Below are positions 1 through 8,122 of a stretch of DNA of 64,000 nucleotides, one piece after another. Each line of letters opens with the position of its first letter. Positions within the stretch are counted from its first letter, which is position 1. The stretch comes from Haladaptatus sp. DYF46 (GTDB lineage: Archaea > Halobacteriota > Halobacteria > Halobacteriales > Haladaptataceae). Below the pieces are notes generated by a model. The model was not told where the DNA came from. It saw only the letters and a program-made list of their open reading frames with translations, and searched no databases. A program made the translations under genes and the position numbers. The stretch covers positions 992,001-1,056,000 of the forward strand of contig NZ_JAJFAY010000001.1 in NCBI RefSeq assembly GCF_021083305.1, read 5' to 3'.

Positions 1-1
1 G

Positions 2-889
2 TTCATCAACCGGACGTGGCAACCCCTCGTTCGGGGTGCCAGCGTGTTTCTCCGCGATTCCGAGTCGTGGGATCCCGAGGATGCGATGGCGACCATCGAG
101 GACGAACGGATCACGAAGTTCGGAGCAGTCGCCGCGATGTACGTCGATATCGTCGAGCACGAGTCCTTCGGCGAGTACGACCTGTCGAGCCTGAAGGAGT
201 CGATGGAGGGCGGCGCGACGATGCCGACGCCGGTTCAACAGACGTTCGAGGACGGCGTCGGCGTGGAACTGTTCGAGGCGTACGGATTGACCGAGACGGG
301 TGGCGGCACGCACGCCGGAATCAACGCGACGTTCGGGCCGCGCTCGGGCACCATCGGACAGCCGTTTCGTGCGACGGACTGTTTGGTGGTCGACGAGGAG
401 GGCGAGGAGGTTTCGCCGGGCGAAGCGGGAGAACTGCTCGTCCGCGGGCCACACGTCATGGCCGGCTATCACGAGCGACCGAAGGCGACCGAGGAAGCGT
501 TCACCGACGGCGGCTACTTCAAGACCGGTGACATCGTGCGTCGCGACGAGGACAACTACTACGAGGTTCTGGGACGGAAATCGGACCGCATCGTGACCGC
601 GGGCTACAACGTTTATCCGCAGGAAGTTGAAGAAGTGCTCTACGACCATCCCGACGTGTCCGAGGCGGCCGTGGTCGGGAAACCGGATGAGCGGCGCGGC
701 GAAACCATCGTGGCGTACGTCGTTCCGACCACCGGCGTGACACCGGACGCGAACCGACTGCGCGAGCACTGTCTGAAGACGATGGCGGCCTACAAACATC
801 CGCGCGAAATCGAGTTCGTCGGGACGCTCCCGCGGACGACGAGCGGGAAGGTCCAGCGATTCGAACTCGGTGGACAGGCGGACGATTGA
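2..889 (+). CDS. Acyl-CoA synthetase (AMP-binding enzyme), 3' part only
   Basis: The reading frame is open from the window edge, so the N-terminal portion lies outside. The 295 visible codons carry the C-terminal half of an ANL-superfamily adenylating enzyme: the A5 motif YGLTETGG, the A7/A8 region GYFKTGDIV then LGRKSDRI, and the A10 motif PRTTSGKVQR with the catalytic lysine just before the end. Such enzymes activate a carboxylic acid as acyl-AMP and pass it to CoA in the cytoplasm; the fatty-acid versus aromatic-acid substrate cannot be judged from this part. No co-directional partner follows directly, since a 355-bp gap comes next. Confidence 0.9.
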   Translation, partial: FINRTWQPLVRGASVFLRDSESWDPEDAMATIEDERITKFGAVAAMYVDIVEHESFGEYDLSSLKESMEGGATMPTPVQQTFEDGVGVELFEAYGLTETGGGTHAGINATFGPRSGTIGQPFRATDCLVVDEEGEEVSPGEAGELLVRGPHVMAGYHERPKATEEAFTDGGYFKTGDIVRRDEDNYYEVLGRKSDRIVTAGYNVYPQEVEEVLYDHPDVSEAAVVGKPDERRGETIVAYVVPTTGVTPDANRLREHCLKTMAAYKHPREIEFVGTLPRTTSGKVQRFELGGQADD

Positions 890-1244
890 GTTCCGCGACG
901 TCCTACCGGAAGACTGCGTGGGATGATGAACCGTCGTCGTCGAGAGGGGAAACGAGGAGTCGGTCAGTAGCCATCGATGGCAGTGCCGTACTCCGGCTTG
1001 CAGGCATCCGCTGTTTTTCGGGTAGGGCGACCCTATCTCGGCGAACGAGCCCACAACGACCACACGATTTCTCGTCCGATTTCGAGCGAGAGAAATCGGA
1101 CGGTAGAACGCTCAAAACGCATCACAAGACTTTTTGACGGTTCTTTCAAACGAGGAAGCCCCTCAATGAACGGCCGTGGACTCGACAGAACCGTCGAAAC
1201 TATCTACGCTGTTTTTTCCCGTTGGCGTCGGAGAAGGGAGTACC
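890..1244. other. Intergenic stretch of 355 bp without a convincing gene
   Basis: Short open frames here lack promoter support and protein-like composition. The stretch holds a perfect 10-bp inverted repeat (1074-1101) and T-rich tracts near 1130-1136 and 1209-1216. The second tract lies about 30 bp upstream of the next gene's ATG and could serve as its TATA element. Confidence 0.5.
1074..1101. repeat. Perfect 10-bp inverted repeat with 8-nt loop
   Basis: GTCCGATTTC (1074-1083) is the exact reverse complement of GAAATCGGAC (1092-1101). The element sits between the acyl-CoA synthetase gene and a small exported-protein gene. It could be a 3'-end hairpin of the former or an operator for the latter. 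Nothing in the sequence decides between them. Confidence 0.55.
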
Positions 1245-1613
1245 ATGAGAGTTACACCGCGGAGACTCCTCGCAACCATGTCGATAGTCGCCCTCCTCCT
1301 CAGCGCAAGCGCGGGCGTCGCGCTCGCCGATGGACAGGCCACCGACAGCACCGTCACGAAAGTGGGTGGACAGGACATCACCATCAGCGACGCCACGATA
1401 ACCGTCGCGGACACGACCCTGTCCGGGCCGGGATTCCCGAACCTCGACGTCGACCAGCAACAGTACACGCTCGAATGCTCCACGATGTCCATCGACGGCC
1501 TTCACGTCTCGTTCGACGGGAAGACCTACGAGGTCGGCCACGTGAACGTGACGCTGAAGAACATCGGCCTGACGCTCGAAAACGTTCACGTCTCGAACAG
1601 CGACGAAGCGTAG
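1245..1613 (+). CDS. Small predicted exported protein, unknown function
   Basis: 122 residues. The chosen ATG gives a classic Sec signal peptide: MRVTPRRLL, a hydrophobic stretch of about 16 residues, then an ALADG cleavage region. A longer in-frame start would put 23 uncharacteristic residues in front of it. The mature part is about 90 residues with alternating polar and hydrophobic residues, suggesting a beta-strand-rich fold, and one cysteine. No family was recognised. It is convergent with coxB, whose stop lies 22 bp away. Confidence 0.6.
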   Translation: MRVTPRRLLATMSIVALLLSASAGVALADGQATDSTVTKVGGQDITISDATITVADTTLSGPGFPNLDVDQQQYTLECSTMSIDGLHVSFDGKTYEVGHVNVTLKNIGLTLENVHVSNSDEA

Positions 1614-1634
1614 ATACGACCGCCGAGAACCCTT

Positions 1635-2447
1635 TTATCCGGTCGCGTTGCCGTTCGTCGTCGAACTGTCGTTCACCGTCGCGTTGTCCTTCCCCGTCGA
1701 ATTATCGAGCCACTGCCGATACTCATCCCTCGGGAGGACGCGAACGTTCGTTCGCATGCGGGCGTGACCGGTTCCACAGAACTCGGCGCAGTAGCCGCGG
1801 TACGTTCCCGGTTCGAAAACGCGCGTGTGGATCACCGTCGTTTTACTGGGAAACACGTCCTGTTTGACCCCGAGTTGCGGGACGAACAGGGCGTGTATCA
1901 CGTCCGCGGAGGTCATCCGAACGTAGATGTCGGTGTGTGCCGGGAGGACGAGCTCGTCGTGCGTCGTGACGTTCGTCCCCGGATAGTCGAACTGCCATCC
2001 CCACTGGTAGGCGAGGGCGCGAACCGTCACGGTGTCGTTCCCGTTCGCGGCGTCGGCGAGGCCCGCCTTCGCGCCGCCGTCCGCCCCCGCGCCGCCCGAC
2101 GGTTGGGTCGGCGTGATGTACGGACTCGTCAGCACGGTGAACGCGGCGACGCCGACGAACAGCAGGATGATGGCGGTTGCGATCGTCCACGTGATTTCCA
2201 GCGGCGGGTCTTCCGCCGTCGGAAGCGGATCGTCGTTGTTCCGAAACCGGAAGACCGCGTAGGCCAGAATGATTTCGACGAAGAGCGTCAGCGGCAGCGC
2301 CACGTAGGCGAGTTGGAAGTTGAGCGAGTCGATGAGGCGTTTGTTGACCGACTGTGCGACCGCTGGCTGGACGGCGGCGATTCCGGCGACGACGAACAGG
2401 CACACCAGCGTCCCCCACCGAGATGCCCCCCTGCGACGAACTCGCAT
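1635..2447 (-). CDS. coxB: Cytochrome c oxidase subunit II (CuA-type haem-copper oxidase)
   Basis: 270 residues. An N-terminal signal or first hydrophobic segment is followed by the two-helix hairpin of subunit II and a C-terminal cupredoxin domain facing outside. The binuclear CuA signature CAEFCGTGHARM is intact (Cys220, Cys224 and the following His and Met), so it should accept electrons from a soluble carrier such as halocyanin. A Gly/Ala-rich linker precedes the CuA domain and an Asn/Asp/Thr tail ends the protein. It is divergent from coxA, with a TATA-like box (minus strand of 2471-2478) 28 bp upstream of the ATG. Confidence 0.93.
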   Translation of the reverse strand: MRVRRRGASRWGTLVCLFVVAGIAAVQPAVAQSVNKRLIDSLNFQLAYVALPLTLFVEIILAYAVFRFRNNDDPLPTAEDPPLEITWTIATAIILLFVGVAAFTVLTSPYITPTQPSGGAGADGGAKAGLADAANGNDTVTVRALAYQWGWQFDYPGTNVTTHDELVLPAHTDIYVRMTSADVIHALFVPQLGVKQDVFPSKTTVIHTRVFEPGTYRGYCAEFCGTGHARMRTNVRVLPRDEYRQWLDNSTGKDNATVNDSSTTNGNATG

Positions 2448-2569
2448 CGTTCCCGAGTCAACAGACGTGCGGATATAGCTATCGTGCGCTCGGTGAACTG
2501 TATTTTATGTGTCAGAAATGGCGAACGCGCCCTGCGCTTTTATCGTGGTCGCCATTGACACGAGTGAGT
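2448..2569. promoter_or_regulatory. Divergent promoter region between coxB and coxA
   Basis: The minus-strand CTATATCC (2471-2478) fits coxB. On the plus strand, TATTTTAT (2501-2508) and CTTTTATC (2537-2544) are two TATA-like boxes. The second lies about 30 bp before the ATG at 2570 that opens a 17-codon ORF ahead of coxA. Spacing suggests mostly leaderless transcripts on both sides. Confidence 0.5.
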
Positions 2570-2623
2570 ATGCACGAGGGGTGGGGGACGAGCGAACGCT
2601 ACCGGGAGGGGTTCCGACGATGA
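2570..2623 (+). CDS. Possible 17-codon leader ORF overlapping the coxA start
   Basis: The ORF encodes MHEGWGTSERYREGFRR and ends in a TGA that overlaps the coxA ATG as ATGA. It begins 30 bp downstream of a good TATA-like box, where a leaderless transcript would be expected to start. Its translation could deliver ribosomes to coxA by termination-reinitiation, which would explain how coxA is translated from a transcript with no obvious Shine-Dalgarno site. Whether the peptide itself matters is unknown. Alternatively coxA itself may start upstream (an in-frame ATG lies at 2518). Confidence 0.35.
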   Translation: MHEGWGTSERYREGFRR

Positions 2624-4881
2624 ATCGAGCGCTGGTCGAGTTCACTGCACTCTTCCTCGTCGTCGCCGGTTGTTGGCTACTCGCGCGACGGTCACAGGGG
2701 CGGGCCGCGGAACCGGACGGCGGCTATCCCGCGCGGCGCGAGTTCGACTTCGACCTCGGTTCGGTGTGGCGAGGTATCACCCACTGGACGACGACGACGA
2801 ACCACCGAGAAATCGGGACGCTGTACATCATCTTCGGGACGTTTGCGGCGCTCTGGGGCGGCATCGAAGCCATGATGATGCGGACGGAGTTGCTGACGCC
2901 CAACGCGAGCATCTGGTCCACCGAGACGTACAACGCGCTGTTCACCTCACACGGCCTCACGATGCTGTTCTTCTTCGTCACGCCGGTGTTCTTCGGCATC
3001 GCGAACTACTTCCTTCCGCTACTCATCGGCGCGGACGACATGGCGTTCCCGCGCCTGAACGCCATCGGGTTCTGGCTGCTTCCTCCCTCGCTGCTTCTCG
3101 TTCGTGGCGGCCTTCCAGCACAGGTCGTCGGCCAGTTCCTCCGCCTGTTCGGCGTCCACGGACCCCTCTTCGAGTTCTTCTGGACGCTCCGCGACCCGGA
3201 ACTCGGGTGGACGCTGTACACGCCGCTTTCCATCCAGAGTACGAACCCGCAGATAGATTTCCTGCTCCTCGGCCTGCACCTGTCCGGCATCGCCACCACC
3301 CTCGGGGCCATCAACTTCATCGTCACCATCTTCTACGAGCGCGCCGAGGACATCGGGTTCGACTCCCTCGACATCTTCGTCTGGAACATCCTCGTGACGA
3401 GCGGGATAATCATCTTCGCCTTCCCGCTGCTCGGAAGCGCCGCCCTCATGCTTCTTTCCGACCGGGTACTCGGGACGACGTTCTACGCGCCACAGGGCGG
3501 CGGACCGCTCCTCTGGCAACACCTGTTCTGGTTCTTCGGTCACCCCGAGGTGTACATCATCTTCCTCCCTGCGGCGGGGCTGATGAGCTTCATCCTCCCG
3601 AAGTTCGCGGGCCGGAAGCTGTTCGGGTTCAAGTTCATCGTCTACTCCACGATGGGTATCGGCGTGCTCTCGTTCGGCGTCTGGGCCCATCACATGTTCA
3701 CGACGGGCATCGACCCGCGCCTTCGCGCGAGTTTCATGGCCGTCTCCATCGCCATCGCGGTGCCGAGCGCCATCAAGACGTTCAACTGGATAACGACGAT
3801 CTGGTCGGGGCGGGTTCGGCTCACGGCACCGATGGTGCTCTGTATCAGCAGCATCGGCACCTTCGTCGTCGGCGGCGTGACGGGCGTCTTCCTCGCGGCC
3901 ATCCCGGTCGACATCGTCTTCCACGGCACCTACTACGTCGTCGGTCACTTCCACATGATTCTGATGGGTATCATCCCGTTCATGATGGTCGCCGCGAGCT
4001 ACTTCTGGTACCCCATCCTGACGGGGCGGATGTACGACCGCCAACTCGCGCTGTTTCAGTCCCTGCTGTTCGTCGTCGGGTCCGTCGTCACCTTCGGGAC
4101 GCTCATCGTCATGGGTCTGCTGAGCCTCCCGCGACGCTACGCCGTCTACCCGCCCGAGTTCGTACCGTTCCAGCAGGTCGCCACCATCGGCGCGTACCTC
4201 ATCGGCATCTCGGTGTTGTTGTGGCTCTACAACATGCTCTGGTCCTACTGGAACGGGAGGCCGGTCCAAACCGCCGACGTGTGGGGGCTAAAGCGCACCC
4301 ACCAGTTCACCCGCGAGTGGCAGTGGTTCGAACGGCGGTTGGAGGCCAAATACGGCATCGAACCGACCGAACCCGAGACGACCCGACCCTCCTCGACGAG
4401 CGTCCCCGGCGAAGGGAGCCCCAACGTCCTCGTCGGCGTCGAACCGCTGGTCAACACGCTTCCGCGCGTCGCGGGCGCGGCGGCCATCGGCGGTTTCGTC
4501 GGGACCATGCTCATGTCCGGCGTGCTGTTCACCGCGACGATTCTCGGCGTCTTCGACCTCTCCTCGTTTTCCGACCTCGCGGGATTCATCGGCGAGCAGA
4601 GCGTCGTAGTCGGCTATCTCCTCTTCCTCGTCGGGGGGATGACGACGTGGGCGCTCCTCTTCGCCGTCTTGGCCGAATACCTCCCGGGCGGTCCGCGCAT
4701 CGTCACCGGATTGGCGTTCGCCACGATAATCTCCGCCGGGTTCGGGTTGGCCTTCTACACCGGGCAGACCGGGCTTCAGCTCCTCGCGTACGGCGTGTTC
4801 GTCCTCATCGCCCACTGGTTCTACGGCTTCGGACTGTCCGCCACGTTCGAGTACCTCGCCGAACGCTGGGGGGTTAGCTGA
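2620..4881 (+). CDS. coxA: Cytochrome c oxidase subunit I with C-terminal membrane extension
   Basis: 753 residues from the ATG at 2620; longer in-frame starts exist at 2509 and 2518. Haem-copper oxidase core with all ligands visible: low-spin haem His111 (TSHGLTM), CuB His308 in HPEVY with the cross-linking Tyr312, CuB His357/His358 (HHMFTTG), and haem His443/His445 (GHFHM). The YVVGHFHM and HPEVY pattern indicates an A-type oxidase. About 150 residues at the C-terminus (from roughly residue 605) are an extra domain with about four hydrophobic segments, not part of the normal subunit I core. Its stop overlaps the start of the next gene. Confidence 0.95.
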   Translation: MNRALVEFTALFLVVAGCWLLARRSQGRAAEPDGGYPARREFDFDLGSVWRGITHWTTTTNHREIGTLYIIFGTFAALWGGIEAMMMRTELLTPNASIWSTETYNALFTSHGLTMLFFFVTPVFFGIANYFLPLLIGADDMAFPRLNAIGFWLLPPSLLLVRGGLPAQVVGQFLRLFGVHGPLFEFFWTLRDPELGWTLYTPLSIQSTNPQIDFLLLGLHLSGIATTLGAINFIVTIFYERAEDIGFDSLDIFVWNILVTSGIIIFAFPLLGSAALMLLSDRVLGTTFYAPQGGGPLLWQHLFWFFGHPEVYIIFLPAAGLMSFILPKFAGRKLFGFKFIVYSTMGIGVLSFGVWAHHMFTTGIDPRLRASFMAVSIAIAVPSAIKTFNWITTIWSGRVRLTAPMVLCISSIGTFVVGGVTGVFLAAIPVDIVFHGTYYVVGHFHMILMGIIPFMMVAASYFWYPILTGRMYDRQLALFQSLLFVVGSVVTFGTLIVMGLLSLPRRYAVYPPEFVPFQQVATIGAYLIGISVLLWLYNMLWSYWNGRPVQTADVWGLKRTHQFTREWQWFERRLEAKYGIEPTEPETTRPSSTSVPGEGSPNVLVGVEPLVNTLPRVAGAAAIGGFVGTMLMSGVLFTATILGVFDLSSFSDLAGFIGEQSVVVGYLLFLVGGMTTWALLFAVLAEYLPGGPRIVTGLAFATIISAGFGLAFYTGQTGLQLLAYGVFVLIAHWFYGFGLSATFEYLAERWGVS

Positions 4882-5441
4882 TGAGCGACGGCGAGCGCCA
4901 CGTGGAACCCATCGACGACGAGAGTCCGCTCTCCGAGACGCTGTTGACCTACGGCGCGCCGTTTTTCGGAACGCTCCTCGTCGCCGTCGGCATCGCCGGC
5001 GGGACGCTGGGGGGCTACGCAGTCGTCCAATCCCAGTTGAACCTCTGTGGAAGCCCGTCCATCGTCGTTTACTCGCCCGGCGCGACGGAGCAGTTGACGG
5101 CGGCGACGCGGGAGGACCCCCTCCGACGGTTCGGAATCGAGGAGCTTTCGCCCGCGGAACGTCGGGCGTTCGAGGACGCGCTCGAAAATCCTCGGGACAT
5201 CGGCGAGGTCAACGGCCGGTTCGTCCATCGGCAAGCGTTCGATCGGGGCGTTCTGGTCACGTCCGGCGGGACCACCCGGTACGTGACCATTTCCTCCGCG
5301 AACCCGTGTCTCGCCGTGGACCCGCTCCTGTTCCCGCTCGGCGTGGTGTCCATCCTCCTTGGCGCGCTCGGGATTCTCACGCCGCCGCTGTACCGAAAGC
5401 TCCTCGAACGCGAGGAGCGAGCACGCGAGGCGAATCGCTAA
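4881..5441 (+). CDS. Conserved membrane protein of the oxidase operon
   Basis: 186 residues. The start overlaps the coxA stop (TGATG), so the two are almost certainly co-translated. One hydrophobic segment lies near residues 22-45 and another near 145-168, with an acidic, probably extracellular, central domain between them and a charged C-terminal tail. No family was recognised. The position points to an accessory or assembly role for the terminal oxidase, but that is inference from context only. Confidence 0.7.
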   Translation: MSDGERHVEPIDDESPLSETLLTYGAPFFGTLLVAVGIAGGTLGGYAVVQSQLNLCGSPSIVVYSPGATEQLTAATREDPLRRFGIEELSPAERRAFEDALENPRDIGEVNGRFVHRQAFDRGVLVTSGGTTRYVTISSANPCLAVDPLLFPLGVVSILLGALGILTPPLYRKLLEREERAREANR

Positions 5442-5491
5442 CTTTCGCTCGCGTATATCGTGGTGCCCGTCGTTCGTTCTTTGGGGGAACC

Positions 5492-5911
5492 ATGACACAG
5501 AAACCGACCGGGCACGTTTCCCGGGTGACGCATTTCGCGCTGATAGTCGGAGACCAGGAAGAAGCCCTCGACTTCTACACCGAGACGCTCGGCTTCGAGA
5601 AGAAGGAGGACAGCGAGATGGGCGAGGACAGATGGCTCACCGTCGCACCCGCCGGACGCGAGGGCGTCCACATCATCCTCAGGTCGCCGGACTGGTTCGA
5701 CGGCCGGGACGCCGATCGATACGAACGCGTGGTCGGCCACAATCCGATGATCGGTTTGGAAGTGGACGACTGTCACGCGACCTACGAGGAGTTAGGCGCT
5801 CGCGGCGTCGAGTTCGCGTCCGAACCGCGGGAACGGGAGTACGGCGTCGAAGTTATCGCGCTCGACCCGGAGGGGAACGAGCTCCTCTTCGTCGAACCGG
5901 CGCGGGAGTGA
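5492..5911 (+). CDS. VOC (glyoxalase/dioxygenase superfamily) protein
   Basis: 139 residues. Starts with HVSRVTHFALIVGDQEEALD and ends LDPEGNELLFVEPARE, the paired beta-alpha-beta-beta-beta layout of vicinal oxygen chelate proteins. Likely metal ligands are the His in THFALIV and the Glu in ELLFVEP. The substrate is unknown. It lies 50 bp after the preceding membrane-protein gene and ends 1 bp before the convergent coxC stop. A longer upstream reading frame exists but adds Arg/Pro-rich sequence overlapping the previous gene, so the ATG at 5492 was chosen. Confidence 0.85.
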   Translation: MTQKPTGHVSRVTHFALIVGDQEEALDFYTETLGFEKKEDSEMGEDRWLTVAPAGREGVHIILRSPDWFDGRDADRYERVVGHNPMIGLEVDDCHATYEELGARGVEFASEPREREYGVEVIALDPEGNELLFVEPARE

Positions 5912-5912
5912 C

Positions 5913-6746
5913 TCACCCCGCCACGCTCGACCCGACGTACAGCACGACGACGAGGAAAATCCAGACGGCGTCCACGAAGTGCCAGTACATCGAGACGGTG
6001 CTGACCGACGTGTCCCGCTCCGAATCGTATTGGCCGCGCAACGCCCGCCCGAGGAGGACGAACAACAGAATCACGCCGAGCGTGACGTGAAGGCCGTGCA
6101 GCCCCGTCAGGCCGTAAAACGCGCTGCCGAACAGTCCCGAGGTCAGCGAAAAACCCTCTCCGACGATGAAGTCGTAGTACTCGTAGGCCTGCCCGGCGAC
6201 GAAGCCGACCCCGAGGACGACGGTGACGCCGAGGAGCGCGAGGAAGCGGTTTCGCTTCCCCTTTCGAAGCGCGATATGCGAGAAGTGGAGCGTGAAACTG
6301 CTCAGGACGAGAATCGTCGTGTTGACGAGGAGGAGCGACGTCACCACGTCGGGCAGTTCCGTCGGCGGCCACGCTCCGGCGCGGACGAAGAAGTAGTAGG
6401 TGAACACCGCGCCGAACGTTCCGAGGTCGGTCAACAGGAACGTCACCATTGTCGCCTCGTAGGAGTATTTCTTCCGCTTGCTCGTCCCCCGTTGCCAATA
6501 GTTCCGGAGATAGGCTTGGTCGAGCCACCCGGCGAGTCCGACGACGAGGACGACGAACCCGACGACTGCGAGGGCGACGCCGGCGATTTGCGGAAATACG
6601 TCCGAGACGGTACCCAGTATCGCGAGCGCGATGCCGAGGTACAGGGCTCCTGCACCGGCCGCGCCGACGATGGGCCATCGGCTCCGTTCGTGATGCGCCG
6701 ATTCGTCGTCGTGCGCGGACGCATCGGACGCCGCTGTGTCGGCCAT
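5913..6746 (-). CDS. coxC: Cytochrome c oxidase subunit III
   Basis: 277 residues with about seven hydrophobic segments. Subunit III features include TDLGTFGAVFTYYFFVRAG, the GLTGLHGLHVTLG helix and the terminal VDAVWIFLVVVLY. The N-terminal 30 residues are acidic and His-rich and precede an extra pair of membrane segments. The ATG at 6746 was chosen because upstream in-frame sequence is shadow of the neighbouring gene. It faces the coxA block tail-to-tail, so the oxidase subunits are encoded in one locus but three transcription units. Confidence 0.9.
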   Translation of the reverse strand: MADTAASDASAHDDESAHHERSRWPIVGAAGAGALYLGIALAILGTVSDVFPQIAGVALAVVGFVVLVVGLAGWLDQAYLRNYWQRGTSKRKKYSYEATMVTFLLTDLGTFGAVFTYYFFVRAGAWPPTELPDVVTSLLLVNTTILVLSSFTLHFSHIALRKGKRNRFLALLGVTVVLGVGFVAGQAYEYYDFIVGEGFSLTSGLFGSAFYGLTGLHGLHVTLGVILLFVLLGRALRGQYDSERDTSVSTVSMYWHFVDAVWIFLVVVLYVGSSVAG

Positions 6747-6792
6747 AGCCGATAGAGACACGCCGTCGAACGGCAAAAATTCGACGGCGATT

Positions 6793-7572
6793 TTACAGCA
6801 GGTGCGCGCCGTCGAAGGAGACGTTCGTTCGGTTCGGAAGGGCGTCCTCGACGCCGACGGCGAAGACGGTTTCCCCGAGCATGGCCATGCTCGCCGCGCC
6901 GCCCGCGGCCTCCACGTCGGCCACGGTGTCCCGGACCCGCTCCGTCGGCAGTTCGATTTCGCGCGCGAACGACCACGCATCCCGCGTGAGGCGTTCCAGG
7001 GACGGTTCGTGGGGAAGGGCATCGAGCGTCTTTCCGCCGACGCGTCCGATTCGCGCCATCAGGTTGGCGTCGCCCAGCGCCTCGCTGGTCGCCATCCCGC
7101 CGAACGAGACGTACTCGATGGTGTCGGTCGGTTCCCAGCGGCGGCGGCCCGACCCCTTGTTCATCAACGCGCCGCCGGCCGTCTGGATGAACACGTCGCC
7201 CAGTCCGGTTCCGGCGTTCACTTCGGCGACGTGCGACGCCTGCACGAGGTCCTCCCGCGAACGCCCGAGGTCGAACTCCTCGTTCGCCGCCAGCGCGGTT
7301 GCGAGGGTGGCCGCCCCGCTCGCGCCAAAGCCGCATCCGATGGGAATCCCGGCTTCGAGGTCCACGCGGGCGGAGAGCCCCAACCCGTCGAGGACGCCGG
7401 AGACGGGGTCGAACTCCGTCGTCTCGCCGTCGAGTCGTATCTCGGTTTCGTCCGCGGACCGTACCGACGCGACGATACCGTCCTCGATGGCCATGCTCGC
7501 GCCTCTCGATTCGTCGGCTGACTCGGCCGGTGCGAACACCGCCGTCACGCTTCCGGGAGCGAACGCTCTCAT
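6793..7572 (-). CDS. Pantoate kinase (GHMP kinase family), archaeal CoA pathway
   Basis: 259 residues from the ATG at 7572; ten more residues are possible if translation begins at 7602. The GHMP ATP-binding loop is GCGFGASGAATLATALA, and HVAEVNAGTGLGDVFIQ follows. In archaea this enzyme phosphorylates pantoate, and phosphopantothenate synthetase then condenses it with beta-alanine, replacing the bacterial PanC/PanK steps. The partner synthetase is not in this window. The start lies 46 bp from coxC with both on the minus strand, so read-through into coxC is possible. Confidence 0.88.
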   Translation of the reverse strand: MRAFAPGSVTAVFAPAESADESRGASMAIEDGIVASVRSADETEIRLDGETTEFDPVSGVLDGLGLSARVDLEAGIPIGCGFGASGAATLATALAANEEFDLGRSREDLVQASHVAEVNAGTGLGDVFIQTAGGALMNKGSGRRRWEPTDTIEYVSFGGMATSEALGDANLMARIGRVGGKTLDALPHEPSLERLTRDAWSFAREIELPTERVRDTVADVEAAGGAASMAMLGETVFAVGVEDALPNRTNVSFDGAHLL

Positions 7573-7680
7573 ATCCCTATCGAGGCGAAAACGGTCCTTC
7601 AATCCCCCTGTCTACGGACTGCCGTCTGAAAATCGCCCCCGGCGGCGGGTTTAGACCGCGTATAAAACGGCGGGCGGCGT

Positions 7681-8040
7681 TCACATCGCGCCGTCGTCGA
7701 ATTCGAGCGTCACGTCGAGGAGGTCGGAGAGAACGTCGGGGAACGAGACGACCTCCACCCGTTCTTCCTGCTCGTGAAGGCGGACGATTCCGGCGGCGGT
7801 GAACCGTGGGATGTCCGTGTGATGGAGTTCCGTGTAGATGTGAACCTGTTCCTGTCCCGAAAGGGGTTCGCTCCGCTCCGCGTCCATCCACCCCGCGACG
7901 TTGTCGGCGAGACGGGTGACGGTGGTCTCCTCGTGCCGTCGGAGATGGTACAACGCGTACCGTCGGCGAGGTTCCGAGAGTATCTGCAACAGTACTCGTA
8001 ACGAGTTGTCGTCGCCGTCCATTTCTTCGCTTACCGACAC
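7681..8040 (-). CDS. Winged-helix regulator of DUF7344 type
   Basis: 119 residues from a GTG start at 8040, supported by a TATA-like TATTTTAT (minus strand of 8061-8069) about 25 bp upstream; an ATG at 8022 is the alternative. LQILSEPRRRYALYHLRRHE is the characteristic opening helix, followed by TTVTRLADNVAGW and a recognition region HHTDIPRFTAAGIV. This is a common haloarchaeal DNA-binding family of unknown ligand. It is divergent from the membrane-anchored HTH gene at 8123, so one may regulate the other. Confidence 0.8.
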   Translation of the reverse strand: MSVSEEMDGDDNSLRVLLQILSEPRRRYALYHLRRHEETTVTRLADNVAGWMDAERSEPLSGQEQVHIYTELHHTDIPRFTAAGIVRLHEQEERVEVVSFPDVLSDLLDVTLEFDDGAM

Positions 8041-8122
8041 ATGCGTTTTCAGCGGGTCGTAATAAAATACGTGGAACGGCTTCGTCGGGCAACGTTATAA
8101 TCCCCGCTTGGGATGGTAGGGT
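8041..8122. promoter_or_regulatory. Divergent promoter between two HTH genes
   Basis: AATAAAATA (8061-8069) read on the minus strand is a TATA-like box for the GTG at 8040. GTTATAA (8094-8100) lies 26 bp before the ATG at 8123. Both genes therefore look leaderless and share 82 bp of control DNA. Confidence 0.55.

Noticed and set aside
977-1867. Open frame of 296 codons crossing the first intergenic gap
   Set aside because: It runs through the signal-peptide gene and into coxB in another frame, is Arg/His-rich, and has no recognisable domain.
3019-4269. Long open frame on the minus strand inside coxA (416 codons)
   Set aside because: Antisense to a fully supported gene and composed of Glu/Arg/His-rich sequence with no family signature. 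It reflects GC-rich third positions.
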